A DNA stretch of 64,000 bases from Leifsonia sp. AG29 (GCF_009765225.1 NZ_VMSF01000001.1:2728001-2792000), one strand, 5' to 3'; counted from the stretch's first letter, positions 13,459 to 22,488 are shown. The notes: a model not told the origin generated them from the sequence alone. Translations and numbers: made by a program.

Positions 13459-13531
13459 GGCCCCATCGTTTAGCGGCCTAGGACGCCGCCCTTTCACGGC
13501 GGTAGCACGGGTTCGAATCCCGTTGGGGTCA
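13459..13531 (+). tRNA. tRNA-Glu (TTC)
   Basis: A 73-nt cloverleaf: acceptor GGCCCCA pairs with TGGGGTC, anticodon loop CTTTCAC gives anticodon TTC, and the T-arm loop is TTCGAAT. Discriminator base A; no encoded CCA. Confidence 0.97.
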
Positions 13532-13572
13532 CGTCCAACGGTGTCCACTACAATTCAAGAGCAACACAATCA

Positions 13573-13646
13573 GGCCCTGTAGCGCAGTCGGTTAGCGTGC
13601 CGCCCTGTCACGGCGGAGGTCGCGGGTTCAAGTCCCGTCAGGGTCG
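13573..13646 (+). tRNA. tRNA-Asp (GTC)
   Basis: A 74-nt cloverleaf: acceptor GGCCCTG pairs with CAGGGTC, anticodon loop CTGTCAC gives GTC, T-loop TTCAAGT, discriminator G. No encoded CCA. It follows tRNA-Glu after 41 bp. Confidence 0.97.
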
Positions 13647-13651
13647 CCACG

Positions 13652-13685
13652 GCGAGAAGCCCTTCCCCACGGAAGGGCTTCTCGC
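13652..13685 (+). terminator. Hairpin terminator after tRNA-Asp
   Basis: A perfect 15-bp stem (GCGAGAAGCCCTTCC paired with its complement) around the loop CCAC, immediately after tRNA-Asp. It lacks a long T run but has the position and strength of an intrinsic terminator. Confidence 0.75.
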
Positions 13686-13740
13686 TCAACCGGCCACCTG
13701 TGGTCGGTGCCGCTCATGCGGCACAGCCGGAAACGGCAAC

Positions 13741-13816
13741 GGCTCTGTAGCTCAGTTGGTAGAGCGTTCGACTGAAAATCGAAAGGTCACCGGATCGATG
13801 CCGGTCGGAGCCACCA
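13741..13816 (+). tRNA. tRNA-Phe (GAA), encoded CCA
   Basis: A 76-nt tRNA including a genomic CCA: acceptor GGCTCTG pairs with CGGAGCC (one G-T pair), anticodon loop CTGAAAA gives GAA. The T-loop reads ATCGATG instead of the usual TTCNANN, so position 54 is A, an unusual feature. The integrase gene lies just downstream, so its 3' part is a probable phage/island attachment site. Confidence 0.95.
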
Positions 13817-13818
13817 AG

Positions 13819-13857
13819 AAACCCCCGGTCCTATTCGGAATCCGGGGGTTTTTTGTT
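13819..13857 (+). terminator. Intrinsic terminator after tRNA-Phe
   Basis: AAACCCCCGG pairs perfectly with CCGGGGGTTT around a 13-nt loop, followed by a T-rich tail (TTTGTTT). This is the clearest rho-independent terminator in the tRNA cluster. Confidence 0.92.
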
Positions 13858-13888
13858 TGCTCGTCGAGGCGGTCGAAATGCCGTCTGA

Positions 13889-14998
13889 CTACGTTTTGAC
13901 TACAACTGATTTCGCAGCCTGGGCATCGAGCGCGTTCGCAACGTCGTCAAGGTCATCGTCGAAGAGGTCGGCGTATACATCGAGAGTCATCGCGGCCGAG
14001 GCGTGGCCGAGCATCCTCTGGACCGACTTCACGTTCGCGCCGGCTGACACGGCGAGTGATGCGGCGGTGTGCCTGAGGTCGTGGAGGGTGAGCCGCGGAA
14101 AAGTGTCGTCCTTCTCCATGCATCGTGCGACGGCAGCGTTGAAGACGCGGTTCCGATAGTTGCCGGCCCGAAGAACCCCACCGTCTGCGCCAGTGAAGAC
14201 CGGTTCCTCCGGATCCCGCCCGGCGCAGCGCGCTTCGAGCGGTGGAGTCAGCAGGTCGGGGAATGGTACCGACCGTCGCTCGTGGTTCTTCGGCGTTCCC
14301 TAGATGATCACACCTCGGGGCTCCGAGACGGCGCGGGCTACATCGAGCCGACGGCGAACGAAGTCGACCCGGTTAATCCGAAGGCCGGCCATCTCGCCCC
14401 AGCGGAGCCCCGTGTAGGCGAGAAACAGGACGACATCACCTTGGTCACCGCATTCCGTCGCCAGCGCACGCACTTGCGAGTGTGTCAGATAGCCATGCTC
14501 GCGCGATGCCAGCCTCGGTAGTTGAATCCCGTCCGACGGGTTAAGGGTGAGGCGTCCATCACGGATCGCGTACTTCAGCACGCCAGCCAGCACGAGATGT
14601 ATCTGCCGCACCATCGAGGGGCCGAGGGTGGTCGAGAGCTCTCCCACCCACGTTTGGACGTCGCTGTGGCGCACATCCACCAGTCGGGTGTTACCCCAGC
14701 GAGGAAGAACGTACTTGTCGAGATGGAAGCGGTAGCCCGAGCGAGTCGTCGGTTTCACCTGCACCTGGGCACGAAACCACTCCTCGGCCACGAGCGAAAC
14801 CGGAGTGCTTGCCTTCGTAGGGTCGACCCACTCACCCTTGGCTTGCGAGACGTTGACGGATGAGAGGAAGAACTCAGCGGCGCGCTTCGTGGTGAAACCG
14901 CGCTTCATCGTGTTGCGATGGTCAGGCGTCCGGTATTGAACTCGATATCGCTTGCCCGCCGCGGTCTCGTAGGGCTCAATCGATCCCATGTCCGACAC
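13889..14998 (-). pseudogene. Tyrosine site-specific integrase interrupted by one in-frame amber codon
   Basis: A phage-type integrase of about 369 residues. The N-terminal part has an AP2-like arm-binding region (YRVQYRTPDHR), a SAM-like core-binding domain, and the catalytic Arg in TGLRWGEM. An in-frame TAG (14300-14302) stops it at codon 233. Reading on in the same frame gives GTPKNHERRSVPFPDLL, then HDLRHTAASL, LGHAS and the nucleophile Tyr in MTLDVYADLF. So nothing but the single stop separates the catalytic Arg from the other catalytic residues; TGG (Trp) to TAG is the simplest origin. It is probably inactive unless the amber codon is read through. It sits beside tRNA-Phe, its likely target. 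Confidence 0.92.
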
Positions 14999-15080
14999 CC
15001 CCTAAACGAATGAGTCGATTATCCGCCGGGCTACTGACAAGAACCTGTCGCCCCTCTATCGGGTTGTTTCGACAATCCCG

Positions 15081-15137
15081 GAATACCTTCTGGGGGTATA
15101 CGTGTTATCGTGATTGTTATACCCATTGGGGGTATAC
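15081..15137. promoter_or_regulatory. Tandem CsoR-type copper operators upstream of copZ
   Basis: Two GC-centred inverted repeats: GAATACC-TTCT-GGGGGTATAC (15081-15101) and TATACCC-ATTG-GGGGTATAC (15118-15137). This is the ATACCC/GGGTAT pattern of CsoR operators. The second copy lies 17 bp before the copZ ATG and overlaps a TATAC -10-like element, so CsoR binding would block transcription until Cu(I) binds. The csoR gene is the last gene of the operon. Confidence 0.85.
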
Positions 15138-15153
15138 AACGAGAGGATCGACG

Positions 15154-15363
15154 ATGAGCGAGAACGTGTACCAGGTGACCGGGATGACCTGCGGCCACTG
15201 CGAGATGTCCGTACGCGAAGAAGTCGAGCAGGTGGCGGGCGTGACCGCCCTCACTGTGAGCGCGCAGACCGGGAAGCTGGTCGTCACCTCGGCCGAGCCG
15301 ATCGACGACTCTGCCGTGCTGGCCGCCGTCGAAGAGGCCGGGTACTCCGCTGTGCGCGCCTAA
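15154..15363 (+). CDS. copZ: CopZ-like copper chaperone (HMA domain)
   Basis: A 69-residue heavy-metal-associated domain protein that carries Cu(I) in the cytoplasm to the P-type ATPases. The metal site is MTCGHC (Cys at about residues 12 and 15), followed by the beta-alpha-beta pattern ending [11 protein letters not shown] at 15154 with GAGAGG about 8 nt upstream. First gene of the CsoR-controlled operon; the 50-bp gap to copA contains a strong Shine-Dalgarno. The acidic, His-containing metal loop fits copper better than zinc. Confidence 0.93.
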   Translation: MSENVYQVTGMTCGHCEMSVREEVEQVAGVTALTVSAQTGKLVVTSAEPIDDSAVLAAVEEAGYSAVRA

Positions 15364-15413
15364 AGACCCAGCACAGCGACCCGCGCACAACGCACTCTGA
15401 TCGAGGAGGTTCA

Positions 15414-17726
15414 ATGAGCATCACGACCCCGGCTGATGAGCCGAACACCGCAGTAGAGCTGGAAATCGGCGGGATGACCTGTGCCTCCTGCGCGATGCGG
15501 GTCGAGAAGAAGCTGAACAAACTCGATGGCGTCACCGCGACGGTCAACTACGCTACCGAGAAGGCGAAGGTGACCGCTCCTCGCGGGTACGAGGTCGCCG
15601 CGCTGATCGCGGAAGTGGAGAAGGCGGGCTACACCGCCGCCGTGCCCGCGCCGCCGGCTCCTCCTGCCGAGCTGGCTGCTGCGGAACCGGTCGACGCGGA
15701 GCTCGCTTCCTTGCGCACGCGATTGCTGATCTCGGCGGTGCTGACCGTGCCGGTGGTTGTCCTGGCGATGGTCCCGGTGCTCCAGTTCACGTATTGGCAG
15801 TGGGCCTCCCTGACGCTCGCGGCGCCGGTCGTGGTTTGGGGTGCGTGGCCGTTCCACAAGGCGGCGTGGACGAACCTCCGGCACGGTGCGGCGACGATGG
15901 ACACCCTCATCTCCTTGGGTGTGACAGCCGCCTTCCTCTGGTCGCTGTACGCGCTGTTCCTCGGCACGGCGGGTATGCCCGGTATGACACACGCTTTCGA
16001 GTTGACGCTCGCGCCCTCGGACGGCGCGTCGAACATCTACCTGGAGGTGGCCTCCGGGGTGACGGTGTTCATCCTCGCCGGGCGCTACTTCGAGAAGCGG
16101 GCGAAGCGGCGGGCGGGAGCGGCCCTGCGCGCACTGCTGGAGCTGGGCGCGAAGGAGGTCGCGGTGCTCCGCGACGGGGTGGAGTCGCGGATCCCCGTCG
16201 AGAAGCTGCGGGTGGGTGATGAGTTCGTGGTCCGCCCTGGGGAGAAGATCGCGACCGACGGCGTCGTCGTCTCCGGCAGCTCGGCTGTCGATGCGTCGAT
16301 GCTCACCGGCGAGTCGGTGCCCGTCGAGGTCGTCGCCGGCGACGCGGTGGCCGGTGCCACCGTCAACGCGGGCGGGCGCTTGGTCGTCCGGGCGACCCGC
16401 GTCGGATCCGAGACGCAGCTGGCACAGATGGCTCGGCTCGTGGAGGACGCACAGACCGGCAAGGCGGAGGTGCAACGGCTGGCAGACCGGGTCTCGGCCG
16501 TCTTCGTGCCGATCGTTATCGCGATCGCTATCGTGACCCTCGCAGCCTGGCTGATCGCCGGGTACCCGGTCGCCGCCGCCTTCACCGCTGCGGTCGCCGT
16601 CCTCGTGATCGCCTGCCCCTGCGCACTTGGACTGGCCACGCCGACCGCCCTGCTGGTCGGCACCGGACGCGGAGCCCAGCTGGGAGTCCTCATCACCGGA
16701 CCCGAAGTCCTCGAGTCCACTCGCACTGTCGACACCGTCGTGCTCGACAAGACCGGCACGGTCACCACCGGCCGCATGACCCTCGTCGAGACGATCGCAG
16801 AGGCCTGCACCGACCGTGACGAGCTGCTGCGGCTCGCCGGAGCGCTCGAACACGCCTCCGAGCACCCGATCGCGCAGGCGATCGCCAAGGCCGCGACCGA
16901 GCAGGCCGGCGCTCTCCCGCCCGTCGACGAGTTCCAGAACATCGAAGGCCGAGGCGTTCAGGGCGTCGTCGAGGGGCACGCTGTGCTCGTCGGCCGCGAA
17001 CCACTCTTGGCAGACTGGTCGCTCGCACTCAGCCCGGAACTCGCCGCCCGCAAAGCGGCGGCCGAAGCCGGAGGCAAGACGGTCGTGACCGTCGCGTGGG
17101 ACGGCCAGACCCGCGGCATCCTCATCGTGGCCGACACGCTCAAACCAACCAGCGCCGAAGCGGTCGCCGACCTCCGGAAACTGGGACTGACGCCCATCCT
17201 CCTCACCGGCGACAACCAGGCCGTCGCCGAGCGGATCGCCGCTGAGGCGGGCATCGACCGGGTCATCGCCGAGGTCCTCCCACAGGACAAGGTGGCTGTG
17301 ATCGCCGGGCTGCAGAAGGAGGGACGAATCGTCGCGATGGTCGGCGACGGCGTCAACGACGCACCCGCCCTCGCGCAGGCCGACCTCGGCCTGGCGATGG
17401 GGACCGGCACCGACGCGGCCATCCAGGCCTCGGACATCACCCTGGTGCGCGGCGACCTGCGCGGCGCGGTCGACGCCATCCGGCTCTCCCGGAAGACCCT
17501 CCGGACGATCAAGTCGAACCTGTTCTGGGCCTTCGCCTACAACGTCGCCGCCATCCCGATCGCTGCCCTCGGGCTGCTGAATCCGATGCTCGCCGGGGCG
17601 GCAATGGCCGCCTCCAGTGTGTTCGTCGTCGGCAACAGCCTGCGCCTGCGCAGCTTCACCAGCATCGTGCCGAGCACGGTGTCACACTCGAACAAGAGCA
17701 TTCGCACAACGGAAGTGACCTCATGA
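15414..17726 (+). CDS. copA: Cu(I)-exporting P1B-1 ATPase
   Basis: A 770-residue copper efflux ATPase. It has one N-terminal HMA domain (CASC at residues 23-26), about eight TM helices, the actuator TGES, the membrane CPC motif (401-403), the phosphorylated Asp in DKTGT (D445), the SEHP stretch of the nucleotide domain, and [10 protein letters not shown] (from 644). The CPC motif is diagnostic for Cu(I)/Ag(I). ATG at 15414 is preceded by GAGGAGGT. Its stop overlaps the start of the next ATPase gene (ATGA). The C-terminal 25 residues extend beyond the last helix and are not conserved. Confidence 0.97.
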   Translation: MSITTPADEPNTAVELEIGGMTCASCAMRVEKKLNKLDGVTATVNYATEKAKVTAPRGYEVAALIAEVEKAGYTAAVPAPPAPPAELAAAEPVDAELASLRTRLLISAVLTVPVVVLAMVPVLQFTYWQWASLTLAAPVVVWGAWPFHKAAWTNLRHGAATMDTLISLGVTAAFLWSLYALFLGTAGMPGMTHAFELTLAPSDGASNIYLEVASGVTVFILAGRYFEKRAKRRAGAALRALLELGAKEVAVLRDGVESRIPVEKLRVGDEFVVRPGEKIATDGVVVSGSSAVDASMLTGESVPVEVVAGDAVAGATVNAGGRLVVRATRVGSETQLAQMARLVEDAQTGKAEVQRLADRVSAVFVPIVIAIAIVTLAAWLIAGYPVAAAFTAAVAVLVIACPCALGLATPTALLVGTGRGAQLGVLITGPEVLESTRTVDTVVLDKTGTVTTGRMTLVETIAEACTDRDELLRLAGALEHASEHPIAQAIAKAATEQAGALPPVDEFQNIEGRGVQGVVEGHAVLVGREPLLADWSLALSPELAARKAAAEAGGKTVVTVAWDGQTRGILIVADTLKPTSAEAVADLRKLGLTPILLTGDNQAVAERIAAEAGIDRVIAEVLPQDKVAVIAGLQKEGRIVAMVGDGVNDAPALAQADLGLAMGTGTDAAIQASDITLVRGDLRGAVDAIRLSRKTLRTIKSNLFWAFAYNVAAIPIAALGLLNPMLAGAAMAASSVFVVGNSLRLRSFTSIVPSTVSHSNKSIRTTEVTS

Positions 17727-19831
17727 CCGACCCGCACGCTCACCACCAGCACACCGAGACCGCCGAACCCGCGGCTCACGACGCGCACACCGCCGACCAC
17801 GCCGCCATGGATCACAGCAGCATGGACCACGACGGCCATGCCGGCCATTCGGGCCACGGCGACCACGTCGGGCAGTTCCGGCGTTTGTTCTGGATCAACC
17901 TGATCATCGCCCTCCCGGTCGTCGCGACCTCGCAGATGTTCGCGATGATCCTCGGCTACACCGTGCCGGGCTGGGCGCTCTGGATCGCGCCCGTTCTCGG
18001 CACCGTCATGTACGTCTGGGGCGGCTGGCCGTTCCTCAGCGGCGCCTACAGCGAGCTGAAGAGCCGCACGCCGGGCATGATGCTGCTGATCGGGCTGGCG
18101 ATCACCGTGGCGTTCTTCGCCTCCTGGGGAGCCACCCTCGGCCTGCTCGACCACGAGCTGGAGTTCTGGTGGGAGCTCGCCCTCCTGATCGTGATCATGC
18201 TGCTCGGGCACTGGATCGAGATGCGCTCCCTCGCACAGACCAGTTCGGCGCTCGACTCCCTCGCCGCTCTCCTCCCCGACGAGGCGGAGCGGGTCGAGGG
18301 TGACACCACCGTGAAGGTCGCTCCCGCGGATCTCCGTGTTGGGGATGTGGTGCTCATCCGGCCCGGCGGCAGCGTTCCCGCCGACGGCCGGATCGTGGAC
18401 GGTCGCGCGGAAATCGACGAGTCGATGGTGACCGGCGAATCCCGCCCGGTCTCCCGCGGCGATGGGGACGCGGTGACCGCCGGGACGGTGGCGGTCGATT
18501 CCGGCCTCCGGGTCGAGGTCACCGCCGTCGGCGACGACACGGCCCTCGCCGGAATCCAGCGCTTGGTCACGGAGGCGCAGAACTCCTCCTCCCGCGCTCA
18601 GCGCATCGCGGACCGTGCCGCCGCACTGTTGTTCTGGTTCGCCCTCGGCGCCGCGATCATCACCGCGATCGTCTGGACCCTCGTCGGCAGCCCCGACGAC
18701 GCGGTGGTGCGCACCATAACGGTGCTCGTGATCGCCTGCCCGCACGCGCTCGGGCTCGCCATCCCGCTGGTCGTCTCCATCGCGACCGAGCGCGCCGCCC
18801 GCGGCGGTGTGCTGGTGAAAGACCGGCTCGCGCTGGAGAGCATGCGAACCGTCGACACCGTCCTGTTCGACAAGACCGGCACCCTCACCAAGGGCGAGCC
18901 GACCGTCACCGCGATCGCACCCGTCGGCACGCTGACGGAGGACGAGGTCCTCGCCCTCGCCGCCGCAGCCGAGGCCGACAGCGAGCACCCGTTGGCTACG
19001 GCTATGGTCCGCGCCGCACGCGAGCGCGAGCTGACCCTGCCGACCGCCTCCGGCTTCACATCCTCTCCGGCTGTCGGCGTGACCGCAACGGTCGACGGAG
19101 CAGAGATCCGCGTCGGCGGCCCCCGCCTGCTCGAAGAAGCAGGAGCTGCGGAGGTCTACGAGGCAGACGTGTGGCGGAGCGAAGGAGCGATCATCCTCCA
19201 TGTCCTCCGCGACGGCACCCTCGTCGGCGGGCTGAAGCTCGCCGACGAGATCCGCCCGGAATCCCGGGAGGCCGTTGACCTTCTCCACAAGCTGGGCATC
19301 CAAGTCGTGATGATCACCGGCGACGCCGAAGCGGTCGCGAACGCGGTCGCCGCCGAACTCGGCATCGACCGCACCTACGCGCACGTGCGCCCGGAGGACA
19401 AATCCAGCACGGTCGCCGAACTCCAGAAGGAAGGCAGGAAGGTGGCGATGGTCGGCGACGGCGTCAACGACGCACCCGCCCTCGCCCAAGCCGACGTCGG
19501 CATCGCGATCGGCGCCGGAACCGACGTCGCAATCGCCTCCGCAGGTGTCATCCTGGCCAGCTCCGACCCCCGCAGCGTGCTCTCGGTCATCGAACTCTCC
19601 CGCGCGAGCTACCGCAAGATGAAGCAGAACCTGTGGTGGGCCGCCGGCTACAACCTGATCTCGGTGCCGCTGGCCGCCGGCGTGCTCGCCCCGATCGGCT
19701 TCGTACTGCCGATGTCCGTCGGTGCGATCCTCATGTCGCTGTCGACCGTCGTGGTCGCCCTCAACGCCCAACTGCTCCGCCGGCTCGACCTCGCCCCCGA
19801 GGTCAGCACCCGCGGCATCCTCACCCGCTGA
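17723..19831 (+). CDS. copB: His-rich CopB-type P1B-3 copper ATPase
   Basis: A 702-residue metal ATPase without an HMA domain. Its first 50 residues are rich in His, Asp and Met ([20 protein letters not shown]), a metal-binding tail typical of CopB. The membrane motif is CPH (339-341), and phosphorylation is at D383 in DKTGT. TGES and [10 protein letters not shown] are present. CPH-type pumps export Cu(II), Ag or Cu(I). Co-translated with copA through a 4-bp overlap, giving the cell two pumps of different metal preference from one transcript. Confidence 0.95.
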   Translation: MTDPHAHHQHTETAEPAAHDAHTADHAAMDHSSMDHDGHAGHSGHGDHVGQFRRLFWINLIIALPVVATSQMFAMILGYTVPGWALWIAPVLGTVMYVWGGWPFLSGAYSELKSRTPGMMLLIGLAITVAFFASWGATLGLLDHELEFWWELALLIVIMLLGHWIEMRSLAQTSSALDSLAALLPDEAERVEGDTTVKVAPADLRVGDVVLIRPGGSVPADGRIVDGRAEIDESMVTGESRPVSRGDGDAVTAGTVAVDSGLRVEVTAVGDDTALAGIQRLVTEAQNSSSRAQRIADRAAALLFWFALGAAIITAIVWTLVGSPDDAVVRTITVLVIACPHALGLAIPLVVSIATERAARGGVLVKDRLALESMRTVDTVLFDKTGTLTKGEPTVTAIAPVGTLTEDEVLALAAAAEADSEHPLATAMVRAARERELTLPTASGFTSSPAVGVTATVDGAEIRVGGPRLLEEAGAAEVYEADVWRSEGAIILHVLRDGTLVGGLKLADEIRPESREAVDLLHKLGIQVVMITGDAEAVANAVAAELGIDRTYAHVRPEDKSSTVAELQKEGRKVAMVGDGVNDAPALAQADVGIAIGAGTDVAIASAGVILASSDPRSVLSVIELSRASYRKMKQNLWWAAGYNLISVPLAAGVLAPIGFVLPMSVGAILMSLSTVVVALNAQLLRRLDLAPEVSTRGILTR

Positions 19832-19864
19832 GGCCGTCCTTCTCCCACTCATGAAAGGCCCCCG

Positions 19865-20167
19865 ATGACCGAGCACGACCACACCGAATACGGCTACATC
19901 ACCGACAAGGACAAGTACCTCAACCGCCTGAAGCGCATCGAAGGCCAGGCGCGGGGGATCTCACGAATGGTGGACGAGGAGCAGTACTGCATCGACATCC
20001 TCACCCAGATCAGCGCTCTCACCAGCGCCCTGCAAGCCGTCGCCGTCGGCCTCCTCGACGACCACCTCAAGCACTGCGTCGTGGACGCCGCACGACTCGG
20101 CGGCGACGAGGCGGACATCAAGATCAAAGAGGCGAGCGACGCAATCGCCCGCCTCGTGCGCTCCTGA
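19865..20167 (+). CDS. csoR: CsoR-family copper-sensing repressor
   Basis: A 100-residue all-helical DUF156 repressor. The Cu(I) ligand set C42-H67-C71 has exactly the spacing (25 and 4) of Mycobacterium CsoR C36-H61-C65. The RLKRIEGQARGI signature is present. It is the last gene of the copZ-copA-copB transcript, with GAAAGG upstream, so it would autoregulate through the operators at 15081-15137. It probably also controls the sites near 20518 and 22517. Confidence 0.95.
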   Translation: MTEHDHTEYGYITDKDKYLNRLKRIEGQARGISRMVDEEQYCIDILTQISALTSALQAVAVGLLDDHLKHCVVDAARLGGDEADIKIKEASDAIARLVRS

Positions 20168-20173
20168 ACCCAT

Positions 20174-20185
20174 CCCCGGCCGGGG
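20174..20185. terminator. Palindrome between convergent csoR and SHOCT genes
   Basis: CCCCGGCCGGGG, a perfect 12-bp palindrome in the 19-bp gap between two convergent genes. It may act as a short bidirectional terminator; there is no T run. Confidence 0.4.
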
Positions 20186-20186
20186 C

Positions 20187-20438
20187 CTAACCGCCTGACC
20201 GCCCGAGCTCGTCCCGTCGCCGGATGTACTCCTCGTGATCGATCTCACCCCGGGCATACCGCTCATCGAGGATCGCCCTCGCCGAGGTATTCGGCGGAGG
20301 AACGGTGCCGGCACCGCCAGACGGGAGGCGCCGGGTCAGCGTGACGACCAGCACGACGACCACTGCGATGATCAACAGCGGAACCAGCAGCCACACGATC
20401 CACCAGGCCCCCGCGCCGCCCATCATCCAGCCGTGCAT
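20187..20438 (-). CDS. Small SHOCT-domain membrane protein, 83 aa
   Basis: One TM helix (about residues 12-34) after a Met/Gly/Trp-rich start, then a linker and a C-terminal SHOCT domain (ARAILDERYARGEIDHEEYIRRRDEL). The ATG at 20436-20438 has a strong GGAGGAGG upstream; longer readings lack this. SHOCT membrane proteins are recurrent in copper-resistance clusters, but their function is not known. It is divergent from the DUF6153-like gene with a CsoR-like operator between them. Confidence 0.85.
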   Translation of the reverse strand: MHGWMMGGAGAWWIVWLLVPLLIIAVVVVLVVTLTRRLPSGGAGTVPPPNTSARAILDERYARGEIDHEEYIRRRDELGRSGG

Positions 20439-20517
20439 GAACGCCTCCTCCGTCGAGTTCTGCGACCAGCGTGAGCTCACTGCGAGGCGGTACAGCGGGC
20501 ACAAAGTCCCGTCCACA

Positions 20518-20538
20518 TTAAACCCCCGGTGGGTATTC
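20518..20538. promoter_or_regulatory. CsoR-like operator between SHOCT and DUF6153-like genes
   Basis: On the minus strand this reads GAATACC-CACC-GGGGGTTTAA, matching the first copZ operator (GAATACC-N4-GGGGGTAT) in position and spacing. It sits in the divergent promoter region, 38 bp from the DUF6153-like start, so both genes are probably copper-induced. Confidence 0.65.
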
Positions 20539-20576
20539 AGGCTGCGCCGCTAGCTTGGTACTCAGAAGGAGGACGC

Positions 20577-21044
20577 ATGCTCGACGACTGCCTCTCCGCG
20601 CACACCCGCACGTGGCGCTGCGTGCTCGTCCTCCTCGTCGCGGTCGCCGGCATCGTCACCGGGATCCTGGCCATGCACGTGTTCAGCACACCCGTGAGCC
20701 CACCGCATGCGATGGCTGCGTCCCACGCAGAGGCCGGCATGAGCGACGCCGGACAGAGGCACGTGGTCGACGCACAGCCGGCGACGCAAGCCGCATCGAC
20801 CTCGGCATCGGGGATGACCGGCGGGTGCGCCGCCGGTGGCTGCGACCCCACGCATGACATGACCGCGATGGTGTGCACCTTGGCCCTCCTGGGAGCGACG
20901 ATCCTGCTGATCGGGTCCGCTCTGACCCGCGCCGCGCTCGGCATGGGTCGGCGCGCTGCACCCGCCACCCTGATCCGGTCGCTCGCCCGCACCATCTGGG
21001 CGCCCCCACCCTCCCTTCTGGCTTTTTCCGTCGATCGCAGATGA
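20577..21044 (+). CDS. DUF6153-like small membrane protein
   Basis: A 155-residue protein with two TM helices (about residues 15-38 and 102-124) joined by an exported-side loop. The loop carries Met, His and Cys (AMAASHAEAGM, GGCAAGGCDPTHDM), which could bind metal. Similar actinobacterial proteins are named DUF6153 and often occur near DUF305 and copper genes; I assign it from layout, not from a search. The ATG at 20577 was chosen for its AGAAGGAGG ribosome site. It is followed after 86 bp by the DUF305 gene. Confidence 0.7.
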   Translation: MLDDCLSAHTRTWRCVLVLLVAVAGIVTGILAMHVFSTPVSPPHAMAASHAEAGMSDAGQRHVVDAQPATQAASTSASGMTGGCAAGGCDPTHDMTAMVCTLALLGATILLIGSALTRAALGMGRRAAPATLIRSLARTIWAPPPSLLAFSVDRR

Positions 21045-21130
21045 CGCACGGCGCACCACTCCGCGCACGCGCGGCGGTGCCTCACCATGCCCCCATCCGC
21101 ACATCCACACGACGAAAGACACCGAAACCC

Positions 21131-21739
21131 ATGAACACCAGACTGATCGCTCTCACCTCCGGCGCCCTCCTGACCGCCGCCGCCCTGGCCGGCTGCACCG
21201 CAACCTCCTCGGACGACGACGCGCGCATGGGGAACATGCCCGGCATGGACCACAGCGACACGCGCACCGACACCTCCACGTCGGACCACAACCAAGCCGA
21301 CATCGCCTTCGCGACGATGATGGTCCCCCATCACCAGCAGGCCATCGAGATGTCCGACACCCTGCTGGCCAAGCCGGGCGTCGACGCCCGGGTGACCGAG
21401 CTCGCGCAGAAGATCAAGGCCGCTCAGCAGCCGGAGATCGACACGATGAACGGCTGGCTCGACGCCTGGGGGCAGAAGTCCGACATGGGCGGCATGGACA
21501 TGGGCGGCGACGGCATGATGTCGCAGCACGACATGGACACGCTGAAGAACGCCTCCGGCGCTGATGCGGCACAGCTGTTCCTCACCCAGATGATCGAGCA
21601 CCACCAGGGCGCCATCACGATGGCCACGACCGAGACCGAGAAGGGGAAGTCGACCGACGCCGTCGCGCTGGCGAAGAAGATCGTCGCCGCGCAGACCGCC
21701 GAGATCGCCACCATGCGGCAGCTCCTCGCCAGCCTCTGA
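21131..21739 (+). CDS. DUF305 lipoprotein
   Basis: A 202-residue exported lipoprotein: signal peptide with lipobox ALAGC (Cys22), a Met/His-rich segment, and two ferritin-like DUF305 helical repeats. These carry FATMMVPHHQQAIEM and LTQMIEHHQGAITM. The paired His-His and Met residues are typical of DUF305 proteins in copper islands, where they are thought to bind metal outside the membrane; that function is inferred. A decayed second copy lies at 25637-26006. Confidence 0.92.
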   Translation: MNTRLIALTSGALLTAAALAGCTATSSDDDARMGNMPGMDHSDTRTDTSTSDHNQADIAFATMMVPHHQQAIEMSDTLLAKPGVDARVTELAQKIKAAQQPEIDTMNGWLDAWGQKSDMGGMDMGGDGMMSQHDMDTLKNASGADAAQLFLTQMIEHHQGAITMATTETEKGKSTDAVALAKKIVAAQTAEIATMRQLLASL

Positions 21740-21897
21740 CCGGCGGGTCGCACCGAACGCGGGCGCCGTCACGCCTCACCGCGTGGCGGCGCCCCGCGTC
21801 TGCGCCTCCAGTGTGACCTGACTGGATGCGCGCGATGCGGGTGCCTCAGCGTGGAAACCTGCGCGCTCCCGAACCGCGGTATCGGCCATGCGCTGGT

Positions 21898-22260
21898 TCA
21901 CCACATCAGTCGGCATCGGCGCTGTGATCGCGCAGCGTCCCGGGGGCATGGAGGACTCGGATGAGGGTGCTGGAATTGCGGGAGAGCATCTCGACGCTTA
22001 GTAATCCGGCGTCGCCGAGGAAGATCCTCGCCTTGGCAGCCTCCTCGCGTGACACGCGGGCGCGTGCAGCGAGGTCCAAGGCGCTCAGGGTGGTTACCCC
22101 CATCCGGCCGGGCCGAGCGCGCCTCCGCGCTCGCGACCCGAATGACCTGATGCGCGGTGATGCCGAGGCCTACGAGTGCGGCCGCCTGAGACGGAGCCCG
22201 CAGCACTGAGTCGACGGCCTGGAGCCATGACTCCGTCGAAGGGAAATCAGGAATGGACAC
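21898..22260 (-). pseudogene. Frameshifted helix-turn-helix / plasmid Rep-like fragment
   Basis: The GTG start at 22258-22260 (AGGAG upstream) opens a frame with SWLQAVDSVLRAPSQAAA and GITAHQVIRVASAEAR. Near 22100 the homology-like reading moves to another frame: GVTTLSALDLAARARVSREEAAKARIFLGDAGLL, a clear HTH. The layout resembles the HTH domain of replication-initiator-like proteins of actinobacterial plasmids and islands. It is short, frameshifted and lacks a C-terminal part, so I call it a remnant. The family assignment is tentative. Confidence 0.5.
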
Positions 22261-22461
22261 GGAGCTCCTCGCAGCGTTCCCGCGATCGCCTCAGACATGC
22301 GTTCCTCCTACGGGGCCGCTCTGTGCACGTTCACAGTTGGCGGCATAACGGGGCACGAATGCCAGAGCCCCCGCCGTCGCGCGGTCGCGCTTCGGGGGGC
22401 TCGTTTCCGATGCGGGTCGAGCCGAACCGAGCGTATCCACCACCTCGAACCGGCGTCAAGC

Positions 22462-22473
22462 TTAGGGCCCTAA
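22462..22473. promoter_or_regulatory. Perfect palindrome TTAGGGCCCTAA
   Basis: A 12-bp perfect palindrome 85 bp upstream of the MFS gene. It could be an operator for the MarR-type regulator encoded convergently after the MFS gene, but the MarR-EamA intergenic region has no obvious copy, so the assignment is open. Confidence 0.4.
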
Positions 22474-22488
22474 CTATTTTCACCCGCC

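Noticed and set aside
13459-13816. CRISPR-like or repeat array suspected from three similar GC-rich units
   Set aside because: The units are three tRNA genes with normal cloverleaf folding.
14069-14521. Plus-strand frame across the integrase interruption
   Set aside because: It is antisense to conserved integrase motifs that continue in one frame through the amber codon.
17537-19882. Long minus-strand frame opposite copB
   Set aside because: Antisense of a conserved ATPase; no homology-like features.
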